Assembly (NCBI GenBank): GCA_944332375.1
Contig: CALVJU010000137.1
Location: forward strand, 1-11,557
Direction of reading: 5' to 3'
From: an uncultured Bacilli bacterium
GTDB taxonomy: Bacteria; Bacillota_I; Bacilli_A; RF39; UBA660
DNA: 11,557 nt
Made by a program: the position numbers and the translations under genes. Below are positions 5,514-11,384 of the stretch, one piece after another (position 1 is the stretch's first letter; each line of letters opens with the position of its first letter). Below the pieces are notes generated by a model that was not told where the DNA came from, did not search any database, and worked only from the letters and a program-made list of their open reading frames with translations.

Positions 5514-7245
5514 ACTTTAATATTTTTTCAAGCTCATGAACATCTTGTTTTAAAACTTCAAATCCCCCATAAATATTTTCTGGTTGATCCCAATCTATTT
5601 GAATCATTTTTAACAAATCAAGAGAATACTTACTACTACCTGCACTTAAGAAATGAATATAATCTTCTTCTTTTAATGACTTTTGATCGACATAAGCATG
5701 AACAACTGCACTCGCCATTAACAATCCCGTTGCATACTTATAACAATAGTAATCCCAACGATATAATTGTCCTTTACGAGCCCATTCCGTAAATATATTC
5801 TCATCATATAAAATTTGAGAGCCATAATACTTTTTTGTTAATTTCTCATATTCTATAGATAAAGATTCCGCATCAAAATCAGGATGAGACTCCATATATA
5901 ATTCTAACTCTGTGTATAAAGTTTGTTTAAAAATAGAAGAAAAATAATTTTCAATTGATTTACTTAAATAGAAACGTTTTTCTTCTTTTGTTTCTGCATT
6001 GTGATATAAGTAACGATTTAATAAAATTTCATTGACAATCGATGCGGTTTCTCCTACAAAAACAGTACTATCTTCATATAAATAAGGCTGTTCTTGGTGT
6101 GATAAATAATAGTTCACAATATGTCCTAACTCATGAATTAAATTTTTTAAATCTATATAAGATCCTCTAAAATTCATGAATGAATACATATGCCATGAGA
6201 AAACAATCGATTGATGTTTCTTTTCATCAACTGTTGCATCAATATGTCCATCTAGTAAAAGATCTACTACATTTAAATACTTCTCCCCTAATGGTTTTAG
6301 TGCTTCTCTAACAATTTGTATTGCTTCTTCCATTGTGTATTTTTTAGAAATAGAATCATCTAAAGGAACAGACAAATCGTATAAATGAGGATCCGGAATT
6401 CCTAATGTTTGTGCTTTTAAACCAAAATATTTTTGAATAACAGGTAAATTCTCATGAACTAACTGAATCAAAGTATCTATCATATTGGTTTTTAAATTTT
6501 CCACAAATAATTCTTTCTCTAAAAGTGTTTGATATCCTTCTAAATATGCGTTTTCTAATCGTAATGATTTAATCTCATTTAAAATCTCCGCATACTTCTC
6601 TGCTTTTTCTTGATATGCCTCACTTACACAAAAGAAAGCTTTTTTTCTTGTTTCACGATCTCTTGCAGAAAAATATTTCTGACAATTTGATGGTGTTAAT
6701 GTAATCTCTTTTCCATCTACTTCTAACGTAGGAAATTCCATCTCACGAAGTAATTGATTATATTCTGTTAGTAACTGATTGATTCTCTTTTGATTCTCCT
6801 TGAACTGATCCTGATCTTTTGCTTTTACTAAATGTTCTTGCATACGAAATAAACAATCAGTACTAAAGTAATACTTTTGATAAGCTTTCTCCTTTTTCAT
6901 CTCTTCTAATACTGTTTCTTTCCCTAAAGAAAGAATCATACCATCTATTTTTTTCGTTGCTAGATCTACTTCTGTTTGTAAAGATTCTACCAATTCACGT
7001 TCTTGAATTCTTGTTTCATTCTTAACATCTCGGTAATAACATAAAGATCCATATACAAGTAAAGTATTCGCTCTTTCTTTTAAATTCCACTTTCTATCTA
7101 ACCAATACAATAGAGTCTTCTGATCAGTGATTTGAATATCTTCATGTTGTAATTTTTCTACTTCTTTTTTCACTTGATCTATTTCTTGAGAAAAGGCTTC
7201 CTCTGATAAAAATAAGCTCTCTAAATTCCAATGTAATTCTTCCAT
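5512..7245 (-). CDS. pepF: Oligoendopeptidase F (M3B metallopeptidase)
   Basis: 577 residues, near the roughly 600 usual for the family. PepF is a cytosolic zinc enzyme that cuts short oligopeptides, serving peptide recycling. The zinc site is intact: H371-E372-L-G-H375, with the third ligand E399 in 'GETASIVNE'. The 'ARDRETRKKAF' signature lies upstream, and the C-terminal 'YYCYKYATG' motif is kept. One oddity: family members typically have His in the 'PHFY...YATG' region, and here the matching position appears to be Q493 (K-G-Q-L-Y). ATG with GGGAGG ribosome site. It is convergent with tmcAL and lies downstream of lepB but separated by a terminator and its own promoter. It differs from copy 1 also by a short indel near residues 85-95. 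Confidence 0.92.
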   Translation of the reverse strand: MEELHWNLESLFLSEEAFSQEIDQVKKEVEKLQHEDIQITDQKTLLYWLDRKWNLKERANTLLVYGSLCYYRDVKNETRIQERELVESLQTEVDLATKKIDGMILSLGKETVLEEMKKEKAYQKYYFSTDCLFRMQEHLVKAKDQDQFKENQKRINQLLTEYNQLLREMEFPTLEVDGKEITLTPSNCQKYFSARDRETRKKAFFCVSEAYQEKAEKYAEILNEIKSLRLENAYLEGYQTLLEKELFVENLKTNMIDTLIQLVHENLPVIQKYFGLKAQTLGIPDPHLYDLSVPLDDSISKKYTMEEAIQIVREALKPLGEKYLNVVDLLLDGHIDATVDEKKHQSIVFSWHMYSFMNFRGSYIDLKNLIHELGHIVNYYLSHQEQPYLYEDSTVFVGETASIVNEILLNRYLYHNAETKEEKRFYLSKSIENYFSSIFKQTLYTELELYMESHPDFDAESLSIEYEKLTKKYYGSQILYDENIFTEWARKGQLYRWDYYCYKYATGLLMASAVVHAYVDQKSLKEEDYIHFLSAGSSKYSLDLLKMIQIDWDQPENIYGGFEVLKQDVHELEKILK

Positions 7246-7263
7246 AACAACCTCCCTATTGAT

Positions 7264-7292
7264 AGTATAACAAAAAATCCTAGTTTTGACTA
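7264..7292 (-). promoter_or_regulatory. Promoter of pepF copy 2
   Basis: Minus-strand -10 TATACT (7264-7269) extended by TGT; the 17-base spacing puts a weak -35 TAGTCA at 7287-7292. The promoter overlaps the lepB terminator and even the lepB stop codon. Confidence 0.55.
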
Positions 7293-7295
7293 GGA
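7272..7295 (-). terminator. Intrinsic terminator after lepB
   Basis: On the minus strand TCCTAG (7290-7295), loop TCAAAA, CTAGGA (7278-7283), then TTTTTT. The lepB TAG stop codon is part of the first stem arm. Confidence 0.85.
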
Positions 7296-7775
7296 CTCGA
7301 TACTTCCAAATGTTTGAAATGGGAAAAGAGAAAATGAAGTAACTCCTAAGATTTGATCTTTAGAGAATGCTCCAAAAACACGACTATCTAAAGAATCATC
7401 GCGATTATCTCCCATGACAAAATAATGATCCTCTGGAATTTTTCCTTCGTAAGTAAAATCATCTGTTTCATCATGTTCAAATTCTTCTTTTACATATTTC
7501 CCATTAATATATAATTTTTGATCTTTGACTTCGATTGTTTCACCGGGAAGACCAATAATTCGTTTAATGAGACGTTCACTTCCATCATCAATCACAACAA
7601 TATCAAAACGTTTATAATTTTTTTGATATTTTTTTAATAATAAAATCTGATTATCTTGCAGTGTTGGATCCATAGAACTTCCATCTACTTGTACTGGTGT
7701 AATAATAAATGTTCTAATCAATAAAACAATGACTATAATGACTAAATATGGAATTATCTCTTTTACTATTTTCAC
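7290..7775 (-). CDS. lepB: Signal peptidase I
   Basis: 161 residues, a compact Gram-positive SipS-type signal peptidase. It removes signal peptides from exported preproteins at the outer face of the membrane. A single N-terminal membrane anchor covers about residues 8-25. The catalytic Ser is S34 in 'DGSSMDPTL', the general-base Lys is K71 in 'LIKRIIGLPGE', and the last conserved box is G122-DNRDDSLDSRVFG. The start is GTG at 7775 behind GGGGTGG. It follows rplS by 40 bases with a hairpin terminator in between, so expression probably depends on read-through from the rplS promoter; no separate promoter is obvious. Linkage of lepB to rplS is common in Firmicutes. Confidence 0.95.
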   Translation of the reverse strand: MKIVKEIIPYLVIIVIVLLIRTFIITPVQVDGSSMDPTLQDNQILLLKKYQKNYKRFDIVVIDDGSERLIKRIIGLPGETIEVKDQKLYINGKYVKEEFEHDETDDFTYEGKIPEDHYFVMGDNRDDSLDSRVFGAFSKDQILGVTSFSLFPFQTFGSIES

Positions 7776-7796
7776 TTAAGACCACCCCTATTTAAG

Positions 7797-7817
7797 AAAA
7801 AAAGGCGATATTCGCCT
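7797..7817 (-). terminator. Hairpin terminator between rplS and lepB
   Basis: Minus-strand AGGCGA, loop ATA, TCGCCT, then seven T. The first stem arm takes in two bases of the rplS TAG stop. It probably attenuates rather than abolishes transcription into lepB, which has no clear promoter of its own. Confidence 0.8.
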
Positions 7818-8157
7818 ATTTGTTGCTTTCTTTGATTTTTGGTTCTTTTACCATGTCACGTAGATAGTGTAATTTATTTCTTCTTACTCTACCTTTTCTT
7901 GTAACTTCAATATAAGCAATTGCTGGTGAATTTACAGGGAATGTTCTTTCAACGGCAACACCACCTGATTTCTTACGTACAACGATATTTTTAGAAATAC
8001 CTCCACCTTGTACTGCAACAACTAAACCATCAAAGTTTTGAATTCTTGTTTTTTCACCCTCACGAATCGTTACTCCAACACGCACATTATATCCTGTACG
8101 AATTTCTGGAATATCTTTACGAATTTGACTCTGAGTAATCTTATCAACAATATTCAC
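7816..8157 (-). CDS. rplS: 50S ribosomal protein L19
   Basis: bL19, at the 30S/50S interface. The frame is open further upstream, but the family begins M-x-x-x-(V/I)-D-K-I-T-x-x-Q. A GTG at 8157, nine bases after AAAGGAG, gives MNIVDKITQSQIRKDIPEI and a 113-residue protein, the usual L19 length. Conserved features include 'GYNVRVGVTIREGEKTRIQNFDGLVV', split here around residues 22-46 (F42 to V46 close the segment), and 'GVAVERTFPVNSPAI' at about residues 66-80. A strong promoter of its own lies about 80 bases upstream, so it can be expressed independently of the rimM-trmD genes. It ends with TAG inside a terminator stem. Confidence 0.95.
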   Translation of the reverse strand: MNIVDKITQSQIRKDIPEIRTGYNVRVGVTIREGEKTRIQNFDGLVVAVQGGGISKNIVVRKKSGGVAVERTFPVNSPAIAYIEVTRKGRVRRNKLHYLRDMVKEPKIKESNK

Positions 8158-8231
8158 AATGTCACACTCCTTTTCTTTTACCGTGATCATAATTATTCTT
8201 TTTTTTATTTCCATTAGCGGATCACAAGACG
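8158..8231 (-). promoter_or_regulatory. 5' leader of rplS, possible autoregulatory (L19 leader-like) structure
   Basis: The predicted transcript has a leader of about 75 bases, long for this compact window. It contains GTGATC (minus strand, near 8220-8225) and GATCAC (near 8183-8188), a 6-bp stem with a 31-base A-rich loop. Firmicutes often carry an L19 leader RNA here. I cannot match the known consensus from memory, so this is suggestive only. Confidence 0.25.
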
Positions 8232-8237
8232 TCTTTG

Positions 8238-8266
8238 ATTATAGCACAAATCAAAATACTTTGCAA
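8238..8266 (-). promoter_or_regulatory. Strong promoter of rplS
   Basis: Minus-strand -35 TTGCAA (8261-8266), 17-base spacer, perfect -10 TATAAT (8238-8243) extended by TGC. It begins immediately after the stop of the upstream gene. Confidence 0.8.
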
Positions 8267-8269
8267 GAC

Positions 8270-8728
8270 TTATCTGCCACCTCTACGAGCAACTTCTGCC
8301 ATTTGTTGCATCCAACGAATCTGATAGATCTCTTGTTCTCTTTGTTTCGCACAAAATTTAATATAGGCAATCTCTTTTTCTAATTCACTGACATATTGCT
8401 CTCCTAAATATTTTTGGTAACAATTCTTTACCATTTGTTGATAACGGGCAAGATCATCTAATACCATATCTGTTGCTCCCGGTTCCCCATCTGTTTCATT
8501 CAACAGATAGAAAAGATACTGTAAATAGACTTCTAATTTCTTCTTTACTTTCTTTTTTAATAATCGTTCAATGATCTCACGGTCAATCGCTTTAAATTTT
8601 GTGACAGTAATCCCTGGATACTTTATTTTATTCTTCGGTTTAAAAACATATCCATCCACTGTTTTCAAATTCGTTGTTTTAATTTTCTTTTTCTTTTTGT
8701 CTTTTGTTAAATGATAAGTCTTTTTCAA
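8270..8728 (-). CDS. Hypothetical basic protein between trmD and rplS
   Basis: 152 residues; I do not recognise a family. The N-terminal 60 residues are strongly basic with runs of Lys (KDKKKKKIK at 10-18; LLKKKVKKKLE near 56-66), like a nucleic-acid or ribosome-binding tail. The rest is predicted mainly helical, with 'NETDGEPGATDMVLDDLARYQ' (near 77-97, acidic loop then helix) and a Glu/Gln/Arg-rich end closing in RRGGR. There is no signal or membrane segment. The start is TTG at 8728; no in-frame ATG exists before about residue 88, an in-frame TAA lies eight codons upstream, and the ribosome site is weak. It follows trmD by 21 bases, probably in the same transcript. A role in translation is only suggested by location. 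Confidence 0.7.
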   Translation of the reverse strand: MKKTYHLTKDKKKKKIKTTNLKTVDGYVFKPKNKIKYPGITVTKFKAIDREIIERLLKKKVKKKLEVYLQYLFYLLNETDGEPGATDMVLDDLARYQQMVKNCYQKYLGEQYVSELEKEIAYIKFCAKQREQEIYQIRWMQQMAEVARRGGR

Positions 8729-8749
8729 ATGGCACCAACTCTTTTCTGA

Positions 8750-8887
8750 TTATTTTTCTAATAAGTCTGGGCGTCTTTGCTTTGTCCTTGTTATTTGTTG
8801 TTCTAAACGCCATTTTCGAATGTTCTCATGATGTCCAGATAGTAAGACATCTGGTACTTTCATTCCTCTAAAATCAACTGGTTTTGT
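8750..8887 (-). pseudogene. trmD: trmD 3' portion beyond the in-frame TAG
   Basis: Directly after the TAG at 8888-8890 the same frame stays open for 45 codons to TAA at 8750-8752. It encodes the conserved TrmD C-terminal domain: TKPVDFRGMKVPDVLLSG, HHENIRKWRL, and RRPDLLEK. This aligns with the ends of known TrmD proteins (for example E. coli ...YTRP..L.G..VPPVLLSGNH..I..WRL...RRPELL). There is no other lesion and no good internal start, so it is translated only if the TAG is read through. Confidence 0.85.
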
Positions 8888-9415
8888 CTATACTGGATAA
8901 TCTAATAAATTGTCTTCAAATGATTCACTTTCTAAAGACTCTTTTGTAATGACTTGATCTAATAGACGAATCACACTATCGCTAATCACCATACTGGCAA
9001 GTTCTCCTCCAGTCAAAATATAATCACCAATACTGATTTCCATATCCGCAAGTGAACGAATTCTTTCATCAAATCCTTCATAATGGCCACAAATGAGTAA
9101 GAGATGTTTTTTGAAAGATAATTCATGAGCAAGTTTCTGATGATACGGAACTCCTTGAGGAGTAACTAATATCACAAAGGTTTCTTCTGTTTTTAAATCC
9201 TCTACAGCATCAAAAATCGGTTGTGGCATTAAAACCATACCACTTCCTCCACCAAACTGATAATCATCTACTTTCTTATGTGGATCCTTGGAATAGTCGC
9301 GAATATTATGAATACGTACTTCTACCAATTCTTTTTCTATCGCACGTTTGATAATCGATTCATTCAAAAAACCATCAAACATATCTGGAAATAGAGTTAA
9401 AATATCAATCTTCAT
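8888..9415 (-). CDS. trmD: tRNA (guanine37-N1)-methyltransferase TrmD, interrupted by premature TAG
   Basis: TrmD methylates G37 of tRNAs with S-adenosylmethionine, preventing +1 frameshifting; it is normally essential. Up to the TAG it has 175 residues against about 240 in the family; reading through would give 221. The SPOUT knot motifs are intact: DYQFGGGSGMV (51-61), CGHYEGFDER (109-118) and SIGDYILTGGELA (128-140). The general-base region reads E164-S-F where most TrmD have D-S-F (D169 in E. coli). The ORF then reaches LLDYPV and TAG, where the family has Tyr (DYPxYT). The ATG at 9415 overlaps the end of rimM by 11 bases, with GAAGG inside rimM as ribosome site. Either a real lesion, a recoded stop or a sequencing error. 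Confidence 0.92.
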   Translation of the reverse strand: MKIDILTLFPDMFDGFLNESIIKRAIEKELVEVRIHNIRDYSKDPHKKVDDYQFGGGSGMVLMPQPIFDAVEDLKTEETFVILVTPQGVPYHQKLAHELSFKKHLLLICGHYEGFDERIRSLADMEISIGDYILTGGELASMVISDSVIRLLDQVITKESLESESFEDNLLDYPV

Positions 9416-9899
9416 AGAAAAAACCTTCTACATTCTTTAAAATCATTTTATGGTTTTGTAAATCCACTTTTTCAATAAACTCATCAACAATTGGTATCAT
9501 ATATTTTTTCTGATCTTGATATATAATTAACACATCTTGCATATCTCTTAATAACAGATCTTTTACTGTTCCAACCTTTTGATCCTGAAAATAGACATCT
9601 AATCCAACATATTCTTCTTCTAAAGGAGAAGATAATTCAATATCTTTTCGTTTCATATATACTTTTAAGAAACGTAAATCTATCACCTCATTGATATCAT
9701 CAATTCCTTCAAAAGTTAACATATCATATTTCTTATGATGACGATAAGTACGAATCGTATATTCTTTTCGATCTGTTCCAATATATACTTTCTTTCCTTT
9801 TAAAAAGGCATACTCTTTTTCACGAAACTCACTAATTAAACGTACCTCTCCTTTAATTCCATGTGTTCCTACAATTTCACCAATACAAATTTCATCCAT
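9405..9899 (-). CDS. rimM: 16S rRNA processing/maturation factor RimM
   Basis: 164 residues from the ATG at 9899 (AAAGGA about ten bases upstream); a GTG at 9908 is in frame but only two bases from that site. RimM binds 30S precursors near S19 and helps the 3' domain of 16S rRNA mature. The N-terminal RimM domain shows 'IGEIVGTHGIKGEVRL' (residues 6-21), the family signature. The C-terminal PRC-barrel follows, with 'EEYVGLDVYF', 'VGTVKDLLL' and 'YMIPIVDEFIEKVDL'. It overlaps the upstream methyltransferase by eight bases and trmD by 11, which suggests translational coupling. The rimM-trmD order is the usual one. Confidence 0.95.
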   Translation of the reverse strand: MDEICIGEIVGTHGIKGEVRLISEFREKEYAFLKGKKVYIGTDRKEYTIRTYRHHKKYDMLTFEGIDDINEVIDLRFLKVYMKRKDIELSSPLEEEYVGLDVYFQDQKVGTVKDLLLRDMQDVLIIYQDQKKYMIPIVDEFIEKVDLQNHKMILKNVEGFFYED

Positions 9900-10635
9900 T
9901 TTTTTCACTATCCTTTAAAGCATATAACAAAATACTTGTCGCAACTCCCACATTTAAACTCTCACATCGTTGATTCATCGGAATGTAAAGAGATAAAGTT
10001 GCATAACTTTTTATTTCTTCTCGAACCCCTTTTCCTTCATTTCCCATGACTAGTATATATTTTTCTGCAGGTTTTATTTGATAACTGCTTTCTCCTCCTG
10101 TCACATCTGTAACATATATCGTATATTCTTTTTCTTTTAGCCGCTTTAATTCTTCTTGTAAATCACAAACCATAATCGGAATAGAAAATAACAAGCCCTG
10201 TGTTGCCCTCACAACTTTCTCATTATAAATATCTACAGAATCTTTACTTACTAAAATCATATCCACCTCAAATGCCACTGCACTACGGATAATCGTCCCC
10301 ATGTTTCCAGGGTCTTGAATTTGATCAAGTGCTAGAATATGATTTCCCGTAATCTTAGAAAGCTCCGGTTGTTTACAAATTCCTAAAATAGGTTGTGGTG
10401 TTTCTAACATGCTAATGTCATTTAAAACGGTTTGTGTGACATAATTCGTTTCTACCGGAAGAGAAAATTCAGTTCCCTCTAACAACAACAATTCTTGTAA
10501 ATAACCTGTGCGATAAGCCTCTAAAACCAGATGTTCTCCTTCTACAAGAAACAACTTTTTTTCTTTACGATATTTTGAAACATGTAATTTTTTTATTTCT
10601 TTCATTTTCGGATTTGAACAAGACTGGTACAACAT
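9892..10635 (-). CDS. SpoU/TrmH-family RNA 2'-O-methyltransferase (YsgA/RlmB-like)
   Basis: 247 residues, typical for the family. It transfers a methyl group from S-adenosylmethionine to a ribose 2'-OH, probably in 23S rRNA; the exact target cannot be read from sequence. The N-terminal substrate-binding domain ('SNPKMKEIKKLHVSKYR' and 'FLVEGEHLVLEA') precedes the SPOUT domain with its three motifs: LDQIQDPGNMGTIIRSA (103-119), VMGNEGKGV (196-204) and IPMNQRCESLNVGVA (218-232). ATG at 10635 behind GGAGGTGGTGAT. It is the first gene of the minus-strand cluster. Here it replaces the rpsP-ylqC-ylqD genes that often precede rimM in Bacillus. Promoter not clearly seen. Confidence 0.93.
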   Translation of the reverse strand: MLYQSCSNPKMKEIKKLHVSKYRKEKKLFLVEGEHLVLEAYRTGYLQELLLLEGTEFSLPVETNYVTQTVLNDISMLETPQPILGICKQPELSKITGNHILALDQIQDPGNMGTIIRSAVAFEVDMILVSKDSVDIYNEKVVRATQGLLFSIPIMVCDLQEELKRLKEKEYTIYVTDVTGGESSYQIKPAEKYILVMGNEGKGVREEIKSYATLSLYIPMNQRCESLNVGVATSILLYALKDSEKNG

Positions 10636-10700
10636 TGAATATCACCACCTCCATTTTATCAAATTCTGACAGTGAAATAAAGTCTAATCACTCTTTTTGC

Positions 10701-10742
10701 CTTGATTTTGAAAAGAAAATTTGACAAATTACTAAAATCAAG
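10701..10742. repeat. Operator-like inverted repeat around the -35 of the downstream gene
   Basis: CTTGATTTT (10701-10709) and AAAATCAAG (10734-10742) form perfect 9-base inverted arms 24 bases apart, about three helical turns centre to centre. The TTGACA -35 lies between the arms and the right arm ends directly at the -10. It would not be in the transcript, so a protein-binding site is likelier than an RNA hairpin. Confidence 0.4.
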
Positions 10743-10748
10743 TAAAAT
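10721..10748 (+). promoter_or_regulatory. Promoter of the coiled-coil membrane protein genes
   Basis: Perfect -35 TTGACA (10721-10726), 16-base spacer, -10 TAAAAT (10743-10748, five of six). GAAAGGGG ribosome site follows before the ATG at 10776. Confidence 0.75.
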
Positions 10749-10775
10749 AGAAAACGTTTTGAAAGGGGTTATACA

Positions 10776-11384
10776 ATGAACTTAGATGATCAACATCCAA
10801 ACTATAAGAAATTAGAAAAAAAACACCATGATCAATCTTTAATTATATATAAAAAGAATGAACAATGTGAAGAAAAAGAAAGAGAAATTCACTTATTAGA
10901 AAAAAGAAGAAATCAATATCAGCGAATATCTCAAACAAAGAGAGAAAAAAAGAAAAAACTGATTTTATTTTTGATTCTAAGTATTCTAGCAATTCCACTT
11001 ATAAGTGCCTTATTTTTTCTTCTTATTAGTCATATTGTGATTGCTAGTATGATTTCATTTCTACTTTCTTTTACAACAATTCTCTTTTATTATTTATACA
11101 ATATTTATCCTGATCATGTTTTCTTAAAAGAACAAGATATGGAAGAAATCAATCACCATATCGAAATATTAAGAGATGAAATAAATCAAAATAGAAATGA
11201 ATTAGAACAATTATATCAAAATCAACATGAACTAATCCAGGAAATGAATCAAATTAGATATCAAGAAAGAAGTGAGGAGTACAATTTATATGATGACGCA
11301 AGAAGAATTACAGAAACAACTACAGGAAAGTTGCGAAAAATTGCAACAAAAAAAGAACAAAAGTCTCGTAGAGATGAGAAATAA
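10776..11384 (+). CDS. Small coiled-coil membrane protein of unknown function
   Basis: 202 residues, no recognised family. Residues 1-60 are charged (KKLEKKHHDQ, EEKEREIHLLEKRR) and likely helical. Two hydrophobic segments follow, about 61-84 and 86-109, separated by only a few residues, forming a hairpin in the membrane. Residues 115-168 are a Gln/Glu/Asn-rich heptad-like coiled coil, and the tail is basic (KLRKIATKKEQKSRRDEK). The layout implies both ends on the same side, probably the cytoplasm given the Lys/Arg cluster before the first segment. ATG behind GAAAGGGG, with a good promoter. The last 95 bases overlap the next gene in another frame, suggesting a two-gene unit. Confidence 0.75.
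   Translation: MNLDDQHPNYKKLEKKHHDQSLIIYKKNEQCEEKEREIHLLEKRRNQYQRISQTKREKKKKLILFLILSILAIPLISALFFLLISHIVIASMISFLLSFTTILFYYLYNIYPDHVFLKEQDMEEINHHIEILRDEINQNRNELEQLYQNQHELIQEMNQIRYQERSEEYNLYDDARRITETTTGKLRKIATKKEQKSRRDEK

Larger units (their letters stand above)
2479..7245. repeat. Pair of long direct repeats (pepF + terminator) flanking tmcAL
   Basis: Copy A (about 2479-4224) and copy B (about 5482-7245) each contain a pepF gene on the minus strand plus a homologous downstream hairpin. Long stretches are nearly identical at DNA level, for example around 3600-3700 and 6590-6690. The single plus-strand tmcAL gene lies between them. The repeats are in direct orientation. Confidence 0.8.

Noticed and set aside
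8158..8214. Extended N-terminus for L19
   Set aside because: The extra 19 residues do not resemble the family, include the ribosome site in coding sequence, and exceed the normal L19 length.
7290..8890. Reassignment of TAG to an amino acid as explanation for the trmD stop
   Set aside because: rplS and lepB end with TAG exactly at terminator hairpins and at the normal protein lengths; reading TAG as sense would extend lepB through its terminator into the pepF promoter. So TAG behaves as a stop.
10653..10681. Promoter for the SpoU methyltransferase cluster (TGATAAAAT at 10653-10660)
   Set aside because: The -10-like box is good, but no -35 is present at proper spacing and the RNA would start inside the Shine-Dalgarno site. 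Left unassigned.
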